From Chitinophaga pinensis (lineage in GTDB: Bacteria; Bacteroidota; Bacteroidia; UBA4408), in NCBI GenBank assembly GCA_945861665.1, contig CAMAVS010000008.1, forward strand, positions 62,001-126,000: 64,000 nucleotides of DNA, written 5' to 3'. Positions within the stretch are counted from its first letter, which is position 1; the number at the start of each line of letters is the position of its first letter. Under the pieces are notes generated by a model, which was not told the DNA's origin, did not search any database, and saw nothing but the letters and a program-made list of their open reading frames with translations. Below are positions 9,366-17,689 of the stretch, piece by piece. A program made the position numbers and the translations under genes.

Positions 9366-9498
9366 AAATATTCTACCATAATTACCCCTTGTTTCCATTT
9401 TGTTGATGTATTTGGCTTAACTTACAAAAGTGCACAGGAGGACAGAGTGAATCAATCTGTATTGATAGGTATTTTAATGTACATACCAGTACGAATAT

Positions 9499-10167
9499 TT
9501 AAATGGAAAGTATAACCTCTGCAATTTTAAGGTCGTATGGAGTAGTGATTTTAATGTTAGCAGCATTCCCTTCTACTAAATTTATTTTTTCTCCAATAGC
9601 TTCCACTACTGTTGCATCGTCTGTAAAAGAATATAAATAGGTTTGTAAAAATGCTTTCTTTAGCAATCCAATTTGAAAACATTGTGGCGTTTGAATAACT
9701 TTTACTTGATTGCGGTCAAGGCATGTATTTTCTGAGTTTTCCACCTTACGCATTGATTCCGACACTGAAATAGAAGGCACTGCATTACCCAATTTTTGAG
9801 CTACTTCAAAACAGGAAATTAATGTTTCATTTGATACAAAAGGGCGAACACCATCGTGAATTCCTACAACAACATTAGTTTCTGTTATTGCATCCAGTCC
9901 ATTTTTTACAGAATGGAAACGTGTTTCACCTCCGGATACAACTTGGTGCTTTATGTTAAAGATGTGTGCCTTACACAGTTTCTCCCAAGCAACAATATGC
10001 GATTGTGGAAGAGCTAAAATGATATGTATATTCGAATCAAAATCATAAAAACGATTTATAGTGTGCATTAATATAGGTAAGCCCTTCAACAACATAAATT
10101 GTTTTGGGGTGGCAGCATTCATTCTGCTGCCATTACCACCTGCTAATATAATCGCGTACCGTTTCAT
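9499..10167 (-). CDS. ispD: 2-C-methyl-D-erythritol 4-phosphate cytidylyltransferase IspD
   Basis: The product has 222 residues and transfers CMP from CTP to methylerythritol phosphate in the non-mevalonate isoprenoid pathway. The nucleotide-binding start ILAGGNGSRMNAATPKQF (7-24), DGVRPFV, QTPQCF and TDDATVVE are all present. It is downstream of queA, but a strong hairpin at 10177-10209 separates them, so it probably depends on readthrough or its own weak promoter. The 133 bases after it (9366-9498) contain nothing recognisable. The isoprenoid product feeds undecaprenyl phosphate, linking it to uppP in the same block. Confidence 0.97.
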   Translation of the reverse strand: MKRYAIILAGGNGSRMNAATPKQFMLLKGLPILMHTINRFYDFDSNIHIILALPQSHIVAWEKLCKAHIFNIKHQVVSGGETRFHSVKNGLDAITETNVVVGIHDGVRPFVSNETLISCFEVAQKLGNAVPSISVSESMRKVENSENTCLDRNQVKVIQTPQCFQIGLLKKAFLQTYLYSFTDDATVVEAIGEKINLVEGNAANIKITTPYDLKIAEVILSI

Positions 10168-10176
10168 TTATATAAA

Positions 10177-10209
10177 AATGAGGAATGTAGCTATATCACA
10201 TTCCTCATT
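10177..10209 (-). terminator. Rho-independent terminator after queA
   Basis: AATGAGGAATGT (10177-10188) and ACATTCCTCATT (10198-10209) form a perfect 12-bp stem with a 9-base loop. On the minus strand it follows the queA stop by 17 bases and is followed by an AT-rich TTTTATATAAA run. Confidence 0.85.
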
Positions 10210-10226
10210 ATTTAAACTATTAGTAA

Positions 10227-11276
10227 TTATAGAATAAGCATTGCATCGCCATAACTATAAAAATTATACTTTTCTTTAATGGCTGTTTTGTATGCTTCCA
10301 TCAAAAGATCATGTCCGGTAAAGGCCGAAACCATCATCAACAAAGTAGATTCCGGCATATGGAAATTAGTTACCATACAATTTGCAATACTAAAATCGTA
10401 AGGAGGAAATATAAATTTATTTGTCCAACCATCGTATGGCTTCAAAGTATGAATAGAAGAAACAGACGTTTCAATAGCACGCATTGTGGTTGTACCTACA
10501 GCGCATATTCTTTTCTTTTTTTCTTTTGCTGAGTTTACAAGATCCGCTTGTCCTTGAGTGATAATAATTTGTTCTGAATCCATTTTATGTTTGGTAAGAT
10601 CCTCCACCTCAACGGTTCTGAATGTTCCCAAACCAACGTGCAAAGTAACATTCGCAAAATTTACTCCTTTTATCTCTAAGCGTTTCATTAACTCTTTACT
10701 AAAGTGTAATCCTGCAGTTGGAGCTGCAACAGCGCCTTCGTTCTTCGCAAAAACAGTTTGGTATCGTTCTTCATCTTCTAGCTCAGGTTTTCTTTTAATG
10801 TATTTTGGAAGTGGTGTTTGACCCAATGTCCTCAATGTTGCTCTGAATTGATCGTAATCACCATCAAACAAAAATCGCAGGGTTCTACCACGAGATGTAG
10901 TATTGTCAATTACTTCAGCAACCAAGCTGTCATCATCACCAAAATACAACTTATTTCCTATTCTTATTTTACGCGCAGGGTCAACTAACACATCCCACAA
11001 ACGACTTTCCTTGTTTAGCTCTCTTAACAAAAACACTTCTATCTTAGCACCTGTTTTTTCCTTATTTCCATACATACGCGCAGGAAAAACTTTAGTGTCG
11101 TTAAGAATCATCACATCCTCATCGTCAAAATATTTTAAAATGTCCTTGAATTTTTTGTGTTCTATTTTTCCCGTTTTACGGTGTATGACCATCAGTTTTG
11201 ATTCGTCACGATTTTTTGCTGGGTGTTCGGCCAAAAGCTCCTTTGGCAAGTTAAAAGTAAATTGAGATAATTTCAT
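10227..11276 (-). CDS. queA: S-adenosylmethionine:tRNA ribosyltransferase-isomerase QueA
   Basis: The product has 349 residues and makes epoxyqueuosine at the wobble position of tRNAs for Asp, Asn, His and Tyr by adding the ribosyl part of AdoMet to preQ1. Family landmarks are [13 protein letters not shown] (about 59-71), [10 protein letters not shown] (about 184-193), [12 protein letters not shown] and [17 protein letters not shown] (about 305-321). Length is normal. It follows truB by 82 bases that include a promoter box at 11326-11333, so it can be transcribed alone, and it ends at a strong terminator. Confidence 0.98.
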   Translation of the reverse strand: MKLSQFTFNLPKELLAEHPAKNRDESKLMVIHRKTGKIEHKKFKDILKYFDDEDVMILNDTKVFPARMYGNKEKTGAKIEVFLLRELNKESRLWDVLVDPARKIRIGNKLYFGDDDSLVAEVIDNTTSRGRTLRFLFDGDYDQFRATLRTLGQTPLPKYIKRKPELEDEERYQTVFAKNEGAVAAPTAGLHFSKELMKRLEIKGVNFANVTLHVGLGTFRTVEVEDLTKHKMDSEQIIITQGQADLVNSAKEKKKRICAVGTTTMRAIETSVSSIHTLKPYDGWTNKFIFPPYDFSIANCMVTNFHMPESTLLMMVSAFTGHDLLMEAYKTAIKEKYNFYSYGDAMLIL

Positions 11277-11325
11277 CTTACGGGATTTTAATTATTTAAT
11301 ATTAATAAACACTTATAAAGGGCTG

Positions 11326-11333
11326 CAAAGGTA
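11326..11333 (-). promoter_or_regulatory. Promoter -7 box TACCTTTG for queA
   Basis: The minus strand reads TACCTTTG in the truB-queA gap, 49 bases before the queA ATG. It fits TAnnTTTG and would give a leader of about 45 bases. Confidence 0.5.
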
Positions 11334-11358
11334 ATAATTTTCTGAAAATTTAGTGAAT

Positions 11359-12066
11359 TTATCCGACTGTTTTAATTTTATCCTCCGAATTTGGTCTCAT
11401 TTTTTTAATCTCCTCCATGGTCATTGCTTCCGATAGGTTGAAATCCCCAATACGAATTCGACATAATTCAATCAAATGAGAGCCACTTTGTATCACTTTA
11501 CCCATATCACGAGCAATTGCCCGAATGTACGTTCCTTTGCTACAAATAATATCGAAATGAACATTGATAAAATCCTCTTTTCTGGCAATGGACGTAATTT
11601 TAAATTGAGAAATTTCAACGTCACGGCTTTCAATCTCAATAGTGTCACCTCTTCGAGCAATTAAATAGGCTCTTTCACCTTTTATTTTTTTTGCAGAATA
11701 CAAAGGGGGATGTTGTTTTATTAATCCAGTAAGAGATGCGGCGGCATTAAAAATACTTTCGTCCGAAATATGAGTTATTGGGAAAACTTCATCAATTGTG
11801 GTTTCTAAATCGAACGAGGGTGTAGTTGCTCCAATTTTTATAATACCTGTATATTGCTTTTCTTGAGCTTGATAAGTATCAATTTTTTTCGTCATTGCTC
11901 CCGTGCACAATATCAGCAAGCCTGTTGCAAGAGGGTCCAAAGTACCAGCGTGACCAACTTTAACGTTCAGCATTTTTCGAATGTAATTCACCACATCAAA
12001 GGAAGTCCAGGTAAGCGGTTTATTTACTAGCAAAACAACCCCTTTTTGAATGTCGCCTAACTCCAT
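11359..12066 (-). CDS. truB: tRNA pseudouridine(55) synthase TruB
   Basis: The product has 235 residues and makes pseudouridine 55 in the T-loop of tRNAs. The catalytic aspartate sits in GHAGTLDPLATGLL (about residues 38-51); further family motifs are PPLYSAKKIKGERAY (about 120-134) and CSKGTYIRAIARDMG (about 179-193). The C-terminal PUA-like extension of E. coli TruB is missing, as is common in Bacteroidota. The ATG at 12064-12066 directly abuts the uppP stop codon with no gap, which points to coupled translation in the ftsX-DUF3098-uppP-truB operon. Confidence 0.97.
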   Translation of the reverse strand: MELGDIQKGVVLLVNKPLTWTSFDVVNYIRKMLNVKVGHAGTLDPLATGLLILCTGAMTKKIDTYQAQEKQYTGIIKIGATTPSFDLETTIDEVFPITHISDESIFNAAASLTGLIKQHPPLYSAKKIKGERAYLIARRGDTIEIESRDVEISQFKITSIARKEDFINVHFDIICSKGTYIRAIARDMGKVIQSGSHLIELCRIRIGDFNLSEAMTMEEIKKMRPNSEDKIKTVG

Positions 12067-12867
12067 TTAAGAAGAAATGGTTAAGGGAATTTTAAGGAAA
12101 TAGAGTATAATAATAAGTAATCCTAGAGCAATACGATAAAAACCAAAAAATTTAAATCCGTACTTTGACAAATAGGCTATAAAACCACGAATGGCAAGTA
12201 TGGCTAAAGTAAAAGCAACAACATTGCCCACAATAAGTACATTAATATCATCTGCACTAAAGCCTCCTCCAACTTTATAATACTTATACATTTTGTAAAT
12301 TGTTGCAGCAAGCATAGTGGGCACTGCTAAAAAAAAAGAAAACTCGGCAGCCGCTTTACGGTTTAATTGTTGACTCAAGCCCCCAATGATGGTAGCTGCA
12401 GAGCGAGATACACCAGGCACCATTGCAATACACTGAAATAATCCTATTTTGAATGCAGTGGGGTAATCTATTTTTTTCTCTCGCCTATTTCTTTCATTTG
12501 CCTTAAACCAATTATCCACAAATAATAAAATTATGCCTCCTGCCAATAAAGAGATGGCAACTGCAATTATATTTTCCAATAAAGAGTCGATGTATTCATT
12601 CAATAATTTACCTAATAATGCTGCGGGGATAAAAGCCACTAGTAACTTCAAATAAAAATCAACACTCTTAAAAAAACGTCTCCAGTAAATTACAAATACC
12701 GATAGTATAGCGCCAAACTGTATGGCTATTGTAAACATTTTAGTAAAATCGTGCTGTGCAATCCCCATTACAGAAGATGCTATAATCATATGACCTGTAC
12801 TGGAAACTGGCAAGAACTCGGTTATGCCCTCAATAATGGCTAAAATAATTGCCTGTAAATACGACAT
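12067..12867 (-). CDS. uppP: Undecaprenyl-diphosphatase UppP (BacA)
   Basis: The product has 266 residues and dephosphorylates undecaprenyl pyrophosphate so that the lipid carrier can be reused for peptidoglycan and other cell surface polymers. The two active-site regions [13 protein letters not shown] (17-29) and PGVSRSAAT (about 147-155) are intact, including the conserved glutamates, serines, histidine and arginine. About seven membrane segments are visible. It is followed without a gap by truB and preceded by the DUF3098 gene 11 bases upstream, an arrangement typical of Bacteroidota. Confidence 0.98.
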   Translation of the reverse strand: MSYLQAIILAIIEGITEFLPVSSTGHMIIASSVMGIAQHDFTKMFTIAIQFGAILSVFVIYWRRFFKSVDFYLKLLVAFIPAALLGKLLNEYIDSLLENIIAVAISLLAGGIILLFVDNWFKANERNRREKKIDYPTAFKIGLFQCIAMVPGVSRSAATIIGGLSQQLNRKAAAEFSFFLAVPTMLAATIYKMYKYYKVGGGFSADDINVLIVGNVVAFTLAILAIRGFIAYLSKYGFKFFGFYRIALGLLIIILYFLKIPLTISS

Positions 12868-12878
12868 AAAAAAAGAAA

Positions 12879-13130
12879 CTATTCTTTAGGTTTACGCATT
12901 ATCGCAAAAATTTCTATCACAAACCCCACCAATATAACAATGATTGAAAGTGTAATTCTTCTGAAACTAAATATTTCAGGGCTGAACACTTTTGGGTTAT
13001 CAGAACCACCTCCAACCATTAGCAAATAACCGCTAAAAAGGACAACAAGCCCAACTAACATTAATTGATAATTTTCTTTTCCAAAAGCGAATCCTTTTTT
13101 TCTTTCTTTGGTATCTTGTACTTTACCCAT
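12879..13130 (-). CDS. DUF3098 small membrane protein
   Basis: The product has 83 residues: a basic N-terminus ([15 protein letters not shown]), a membrane segment [19 protein letters not shown] (about 23-41), a short external loop with [16 protein letters not shown], and a second membrane segment [18 protein letters not shown]. This matches the DUF3098 family, which in Bacteroidota sits between ftsX and uppP. The constant position suggests a role linked to FtsX or envelope assembly, but this is inference from context only; no function is known to me. Confidence 0.9.
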   Translation of the reverse strand: MGKVQDTKERKKGFAFGKENYQLMLVGLVVLFSGYLLMVGGGSDNPKVFSPEIFSFRRITLSIIVILVGFVIEIFAIMRKPKE

Positions 13131-13150
13131 ATGATTTATTTTTTATAAAG

Positions 13151-14032
13151 TTAATAATAAAGATCGTCTGTTTTTAAGCGTACGTATTTTCTTACTGCCA
13201 GCAAAGTAGAAACAAATGTAATAAACACCCCAAGTATTATTACAAATACGAACAATGTTACAAACAAATCGATGTCTTGCAGTTCAATCAATTCAGGAAT
13301 TTGCTTTTGCATTAAATAAATAACCCCGCTTAGAAGCAATATAGCTATGAAGGCACCGTATACTCCGTGCTTAACCCCTCTAACAATAAAGGGCTTACGA
13401 ATAAACCCTTGCGTTGCACCCACTAATTGCATTGTTTTTATTAAAAAGCGTTTAGAGTAAATGGACAAGCGAATGGAATTATTGATAAGCGCAATACAAA
13501 TAATCATTAGCAGTGAACTAAAAATAAGGATTACCAGGCCTATCGTTTTTACATTTTTATTCACTAAATCAACCAATGATTTTTGATAATAAACTTCTTT
13601 TACCTCTTCATTTTTTAGCAATTCAGTTTCAATGTTGCTGATACTATCTACGTTGGCGTAATCTGCTTTTAAATGAACATCAATAGAGGAGAGAAGTGGG
13701 TTATAACCTAAAAACTCTACAAAGTCTTCGCCCAAATCTTGTTGCAATATTTTCGCAGCTTCTTCTTTTGTAATAAAATCGGTTGATTTAACGTAACGGG
13801 AAGCATCTAATGATTTTTGGAATTGTGTAATAATGGCAGGCTTTACATCCTCTTTAAGAATTACCGTAAAGCCAATGTTTTCTTTTACGTAAATGGAAAG
13901 CTTGTTGGCATACAATATTGTTAATCCTAGCAAACCCAACATAAACAATACCAAAGACACACTAATTACAGTTGACAGGTAAGAAGACTTTATACTTCTT
14001 TTGGTATATTTTTCGGGATTAGAGCTTGACAT
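13151..14032 (-). CDS. ftsX: Cell division protein FtsX
   Basis: From the ATG at 14032 the product has 293 residues; a longer reading from 14053 is excluded because the promoter box TATTTTTG (14051-14058) overlaps it. FtsX is the permease-like partner of FtsE and controls peptidoglycan hydrolases at the division site. The protein has a first membrane segment near residue 25-45, a periplasmic domain (about 50-165), then three membrane segments around 170-290 with the FtsX-type motif KTMQLVGATQGFIRKPF. ftsE is not adjacent, which is usual in Bacteroidota. It heads the run ftsX, DUF3098, uppP, truB. Confidence 0.95.
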   Translation of the reverse strand: MSSSNPEKYTKRSIKSSYLSTVISVSLVLFMLGLLGLTILYANKLSIYVKENIGFTVILKEDVKPAIITQFQKSLDASRYVKSTDFITKEEAAKILQQDLGEDFVEFLGYNPLLSSIDVHLKADYANVDSISNIETELLKNEEVKEVYYQKSLVDLVNKNVKTIGLVILIFSSLLMIICIALINNSIRLSIYSKRFLIKTMQLVGATQGFIRKPFIVRGVKHGVYGAFIAILLLSGVIYLMQKQIPELIELQDIDLFVTLFVFVIILGVFITFVSTLLAVRKYVRLKTDDLYY

Positions 14033-14050
14033 GTTCTTAAATTTAACATA

Positions 14051-14058
14051 CAAAAATA
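14051..14058 (-). promoter_or_regulatory. Promoter -7 box TATTTTTG for the ftsX operon; decides the start
   Basis: The minus strand reads TATTTTTG 18 bases before the ATG at 14032. It covers the alternative upstream start at 14053, so translation must begin at 14032. Confidence 0.65.
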
Positions 14059-14143
14059 CTAAAAATTGCGAACCTTTGAAACAGATAAATTTAGGTGACG
14101 AAACGCATAATTTTCATTGTCGTTTGAACAAAGCTATTACGTA

Positions 14144-14174
14144 TTGCCTTTATGGTTTTTTAAAGCTAATTTTG
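14144..14174 (+). promoter_or_regulatory. Promoter (-33 TTG, -7 TAATTTTG) for the lipoprotein gene; decides the start
   Basis: TTG at 14144-14146 and TAATTTTG at 14167-14174 are separated by 20 bases, close to the Bacteroidota -33/-7 spacing. The next ATG is at 14201, so the longer reading from 14117 is excluded. Confidence 0.65.
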
Positions 14175-14200
14175 CATTCAATTTATCATTATTAAAAGTA

Positions 14201-14881
14201 ATGACACAAAGTAAAAATATACTTGTAAGTTTTTTATCTGTAGCAGCTTTTCTTGTTGCGATGAGTAGTTTATCCTCCTGTGAAAAAATCACACAGGAAG
14301 AAACTACTGCTAAGGTTAGTATTTACAATGCATTTACAGGAGAACCTGTTAACGACTTGGAAATCCTTGTATACCAAGCCAAATATGCTACTGCGAGCGA
14401 AACAAATCCTAAAAAAAGTTTTCTCATTGCAAGTGGAAAAACAAGTACTGATGGAAAATACGATTTTGGAAAGTTTTTGATGAAAAAAGCAGGGAATTGG
14501 AGTTGTGTAATGGCTTTTACAAGCGATCCGGATAATTACCGACTGTATTACGGGTTGGAAGATACGATATTAACGAAAGCTGCGAACAATGATTTGGTAC
14601 TTTACACTTACCCTTTAGCTGCAGGAATCCGATTGAATATTACCCCCCCCCCTCCATTTGATTTTGGCGATTCACTCATTGTTACTTTTAAACACAGCTC
14701 AGGCGATACCTTTCAAATTACCGACAGAAATATTTTGTTCGGACAAATTGGTTACAATGACGTTTTTATGGGAAACTACACAGTTACTGTTAAAAAAGTA
14801 AAGAACGGAGCTACTACCATATTTAACGATACCTTTTTTATAAACGTAAACGAACAGCTTGAGTTTAACGTACAGTTTTAG
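14201..14881 (+). CDS. Putative surface or periplasmic lipoprotein with a poly-C tract
   Basis: From ATG 14201 the product has 226 residues. The N-terminus MTQSKNILVSFLSVAAF continues to a lipobox LSSC (cysteine about 27), so the protein should be lipid-anchored; the following EKITQEE is acidic, as in many exported Bacteroidota lipoproteins. The rest is beta-rich with two sections that look like Ig or carboxypeptidase-regulatory-like folds (AKVSIYNAFTGEPVNDLEI near 38-56; GNYTVTVKKVKNG near 200). A run of ten C at 14643-14652 encodes PPPP at about residues 149-152. I do not recognise a family. It is a single gene with its own promoter, ending 58 bases before the MacB-like permease. Confidence 0.85.
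   Translation: MTQSKNILVSFLSVAAFLVAMSSLSSCEKITQEETTAKVSIYNAFTGEPVNDLEILVYQAKYATASETNPKKSFLIASGKTSTDGKYDFGKFLMKKAGNWSCVMAFTSDPDNYRLYYGLEDTILTKAANNDLVLYTYPLAAGIRLNITPPPPFDFGDSLIVTFKHSSGDTFQITDRNILFGQIGYNDVFMGNYTVTVKKVKNGATTIFNDTFFINVNEQLEFNVQF
14643..14652 (+). repeat. Homopolymeric C10 tract inside the lipoprotein gene
   Basis: Ten consecutive C lie in the codons for T-P-P-P-P of a lipoprotein gene, in otherwise AT-rich sequence. In the sequence given the frame is intact. Confidence 0.95.
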
Positions 14882-14927
14882 AAATAAATTCCCATTTTTT
14901 ACCCCACATTAATTCACAAATAAAGGC

Positions 14928-14935
14928 TACATTTG
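14928..14935 (+). promoter_or_regulatory. Promoter -7 box TACATTTG for the MacB-like gene (leaderless)
   Basis: TACATTTG ends only 4 bases before the ATG at 14940, so transcription would begin at or beside the A of the start codon. No Shine-Dalgarno site is possible on such an mRNA. Confidence 0.6.
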
Positions 14936-14939
14936 AGCT

Positions 14940-16181
14940 ATGCTTTTTGGCTCCATTTTCAAGGAAAGTTTTTTGTTTGCATACCATGCATTGGTATCTA
15001 ACAAGCTGCGTACAATATTATCCTTGCTAGGCATAACCATAGGAATATTCGCCATCATTTCGGTTTTTACAGTAATTGATTCATTAGAAAAAAATATTCG
15101 TACAAGTGTTGCCTCTTTGGGCGAAAATGTGGTTTTTATTCAAAAATGGCCTTGGGAATTTGGCAAAGATTATCCTTGGTGGAAATATATGAACCGCCCT
15201 GTACCAGCTGTAGTGGAACTCCCCGAACTACAACGCAGAAGCCAGTATGCTGAAGCAATGACATTTACTATTAACGCTAACAATACCGTAAAATTTGAAA
15301 ACAACAGTATTGAAAATATAAATATTACTTGCGTATCACACGATTATAATAAGGTAAAAACATTTGAGCTTCAGGATGGAAGATACTTTACAGAAATGGA
15401 ATCAACGGCAGGCAGAAACATCGCTGTTATTGGTGACAATGTTGCAAAAAGCCTTTTTGAAAATAAAAACCCGATTGGTGAAAGCATAAAAATTATAGGG
15501 CGAAAAATAAGCGTAATTGGAATCTTCAAAAAAGAAGGAAGCAGTATTGTTGGCAAATCACTTGACGACATGGTATTAATTCCAATAAATTATGCACGAA
15601 ATATCGTTGACTTAAGAAGTGACCGCTTAGACCCGATGGTGATGATACGAGCAAAAGATGGCATTAACAATGAAGCCTTAAAAAGTGAATTAACAGGAAT
15701 TATGCGTAGCATAAGAAAGTTAAAACCTTTAGCCGATGATGATTTTGCACTCAACGAAACCAGTATGCTGTCGAAAGGATTCGATCCTATATTCGAAATT
15801 ATTGGACTTGCCGGCTGGATTATAGGGGGGTTCTCAATCATAGTTGGAGGATTTGGCATTGCCAACATTATGTTTGTCTCTGTAAAAGAAAGAACCAACT
15901 TAATTGGAATTCAAAAATCATTGGGGGCAAAAAATTATTTTATCCTCACACAATTTTTAATTGAATCGGTTTTGTTAAGTTTATTAGGTGGCTTAATTGG
16001 CTTGTTACTTGTTTTTATCATTGCCTTTTTTATCAACATCTTTGCCGACCTTGGTATAACGCTGAACCAATCAAATGTAATATTAGCAATAACCGTATCA
16101 GTGCTTATTGGTTTAATATCAGGCTTTGTGCCTGCTTATACAGCATCACAGCTCGACCCGGTAGAAGCAATGCGATCCTAA
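14940..16181 (+). CDS. MacB-like ABC transporter permease (FtsX-like domain)
   Basis: The product has 413 residues with the MacB architecture: first membrane segment around 20-45 with LRTILSLLGITIGIFAI, a large periplasmic MacB_PCD domain (about 50-255), then three membrane segments (about 285-405) of the FtsX type with GFGIANIMFVSVKERTNLIG and QKSLGAKN. The C-terminus PAYTASQLDPVEAMRS is typical. MacB-type permeases transmit force across the inner membrane to export lipoproteins, peptides or drugs and need a LolD-like ATPase; neither ATPase nor membrane fusion protein is next to it, so these must be encoded elsewhere. It may be cotranscribed with the three genes downstream. Confidence 0.93.
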   Translation: MLFGSIFKESFLFAYHALVSNKLRTILSLLGITIGIFAIISVFTVIDSLEKNIRTSVASLGENVVFIQKWPWEFGKDYPWWKYMNRPVPAVVELPELQRRSQYAEAMTFTINANNTVKFENNSIENINITCVSHDYNKVKTFELQDGRYFTEMESTAGRNIAVIGDNVAKSLFENKNPIGESIKIIGRKISVIGIFKKEGSSIVGKSLDDMVLIPINYARNIVDLRSDRLDPMVMIRAKDGINNEALKSELTGIMRSIRKLKPLADDDFALNETSMLSKGFDPIFEIIGLAGWIIGGFSIIVGGFGIANIMFVSVKERTNLIGIQKSLGAKNYFILTQFLIESVLLSLLGGLIGLLLVFIIAFFINIFADLGITLNQSNVILAITVSVLIGLISGFVPAYTASQLDPVEAMRS

Positions 16182-16191
16182 TAAAACAACG

Positions 16192-16530
16192 GTGAAAGAA
16201 AAAGTAAGACCTGTAGCAATAACCATTATATGCATCGTTGCTTTTGCTTTTGTTATAATAGGCTTTCCTAATATTTTTTCTCCCTTCATTAAAAAATTAG
16301 GCATTGGATACCCTGCCTTGTTTGGAACCATACTAGCATTTAATTTTATTTCATTGGTAGGTGTTTGGCATATGAAAAAATGGGGAGCATACATCTACCT
16401 TATTACGGCTATGATAAACCAAAGCCTGCTTTTATTGATTAATAGGTGGGTTTTTACTGACATCATCGTTCCTTTACTTTTTATTTCAACAACATATTAT
16501 TACTACAAACAAATGGATAATAACCTATAA
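16192..16530 (+). CDS. Small membrane protein of unknown function
   Basis: The product has 112 residues starting at GTG 16192, ten bases after the MacB-like stop. Four hydrophobic segments are visible: about 8-28 (AITIICIVAFAFVIIGF), 40-58, 66-82 and 88-105 (IIVPLLFISTTYYYY). Between the second and third is the motif GVWHMKKWGAYIY, a pattern seen in small four-helix membrane proteins of many bacteria. I recognise no family with a known role. The stop overlaps the wecB start (TAATG), so it is part of this plus-strand operon. Confidence 0.8.
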   Translation: MKEKVRPVAITIICIVAFAFVIIGFPNIFSPFIKKLGIGYPALFGTILAFNFISLVGVWHMKKWGAYIYLITAMINQSLLLLINRWVFTDIIVPLLFISTTYYYYKQMDNNL

Positions 16531-17687
16531 TGATGGCAATAAAAATTTTAACCATTATTGGTGCGCGACCACAAATAATAAAAGCAGCTGCATTAAGCAG
16601 AGCTATCAAAAACAATTATTCGGATAAAATTACCGAAGTGCTTGTACACACAGGTCAGCATTACGATGCTGCTATGTCGCAAATATTTTTTGATGAATTG
16701 AATATCCCGGCACCTAATTATAACTTGAATGTAGGCAGTGGTTCGCACGGTAAACAAACAGCAACGATGATAACACGGATTGAAGAACTTTTACTAAAAG
16801 AAAAACCAAATTGCATTGTTCTTTATGGCGACACCAACTCAACATTGGCAGGCGGAATAGCAGCATCAAAAATTCACGTGCCAATTGTTCACATTGAAGC
16901 AGGCTTACGCTCATTCAACAAAAAAATGCCCGAAGAAATAAATCGCATTATGTGCGACCACGTTTCCACTTTGCTTTTTTCGCCCACGCAAACTGGGTAC
17001 AAAAATTTAATACATGAAGGATTTGATGACAAAGCAAAAACGCCATACAATTCCGACAATCCAAACATTTACCATTGCGGTGATGTGATGCTAGACAATA
17101 GCTTATACTTTGCCGAAGTAGCAGAAAAAAATACAAGTATTTTAAAAGACCTCGCCTTAGAAAAAAACAATTTTGTATTGGCAACCATACACCGTGATAG
17201 CAATACCGATCAGCCTAAAAGATTAAATGCATTATTTAATGCATTAAACAAAATAGCCATTCAAAATAACATAAAAGTGGTATTGCCGCTTCACCCTCGC
17301 ACCAATAAAATATTACAACAAAATTTAGAACCCGATTTGTATTATACCATTGCATCAAGCAACAATATACTAATACTTCCTCCAGCATCCTTTTTGGAAA
17401 TGATAGCGCTTGAAAAAAATGCCGCAATCATTATTACCGATTCTGGAGGTGTTCAAAAAGAAGCGTTTTTCTTCAAAAAGCCTTGCATTATTCTTCGGTC
17501 GGAAACAGAATGGACGGAATTAGTGGAGCAAGGAAATGCAATCATTGCCGATGCCGATGAAAATAAGATTATTGACTCATACAACTATTTTATGAAAAAC
17601 AAGGAACTGCACTTCAAATCAGTTTTTGGTGATGGCAAGGCTGCCGAATTTATTTGTGCCGAAATCTATTCTACTTTTAATAGCTAA
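16530..17687 (+). CDS. wecB: UDP-N-acetylglucosamine 2-epimerase (non-hydrolysing)
   Basis: The product has 385 residues and interconverts UDP-GlcNAc and UDP-ManNAc, giving precursors for surface polysaccharide. Visible family motifs are GARPQIIKAAALSRAI (about 10-25), HTGQHYDAAMS, LYGDTNSTLAGG, HIEAGLRSFNKKMPEEINR (about 113-131) and DSGGVQKEAFF (about 300). The start could be either of two adjacent ATG codons (16530 or 16533). It is followed two bases later by the deacetylase-like gene. No ManNAc dehydrogenase or dedicated glycosyltransferase cluster is adjacent. Confidence 0.96.
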   Translation: MMAIKILTIIGARPQIIKAAALSRAIKNNYSDKITEVLVHTGQHYDAAMSQIFFDELNIPAPNYNLNVGSGSHGKQTATMITRIEELLLKEKPNCIVLYGDTNSTLAGGIAASKIHVPIVHIEAGLRSFNKKMPEEINRIMCDHVSTLLFSPTQTGYKNLIHEGFDDKAKTPYNSDNPNIYHCGDVMLDNSLYFAEVAEKNTSILKDLALEKNNFVLATIHRDSNTDQPKRLNALFNALNKIAIQNNIKVVLPLHPRTNKILQQNLEPDLYYTIASSNNILILPPASFLEMIALEKNAAIIITDSGGVQKEAFFFKKPCIILRSETEWTELVEQGNAIIADADENKIIDSYNYFMKNKELHFKSVFGDGKAAEFICAEIYSTFNS

Positions 17688-17689
17688 AT

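Noticed and set aside
9366-9498. Possible gene relic between the ABC-F gene and ispD
   Set aside because: One frame stays open for about 30 codons but shows no family resemblance and has no start.
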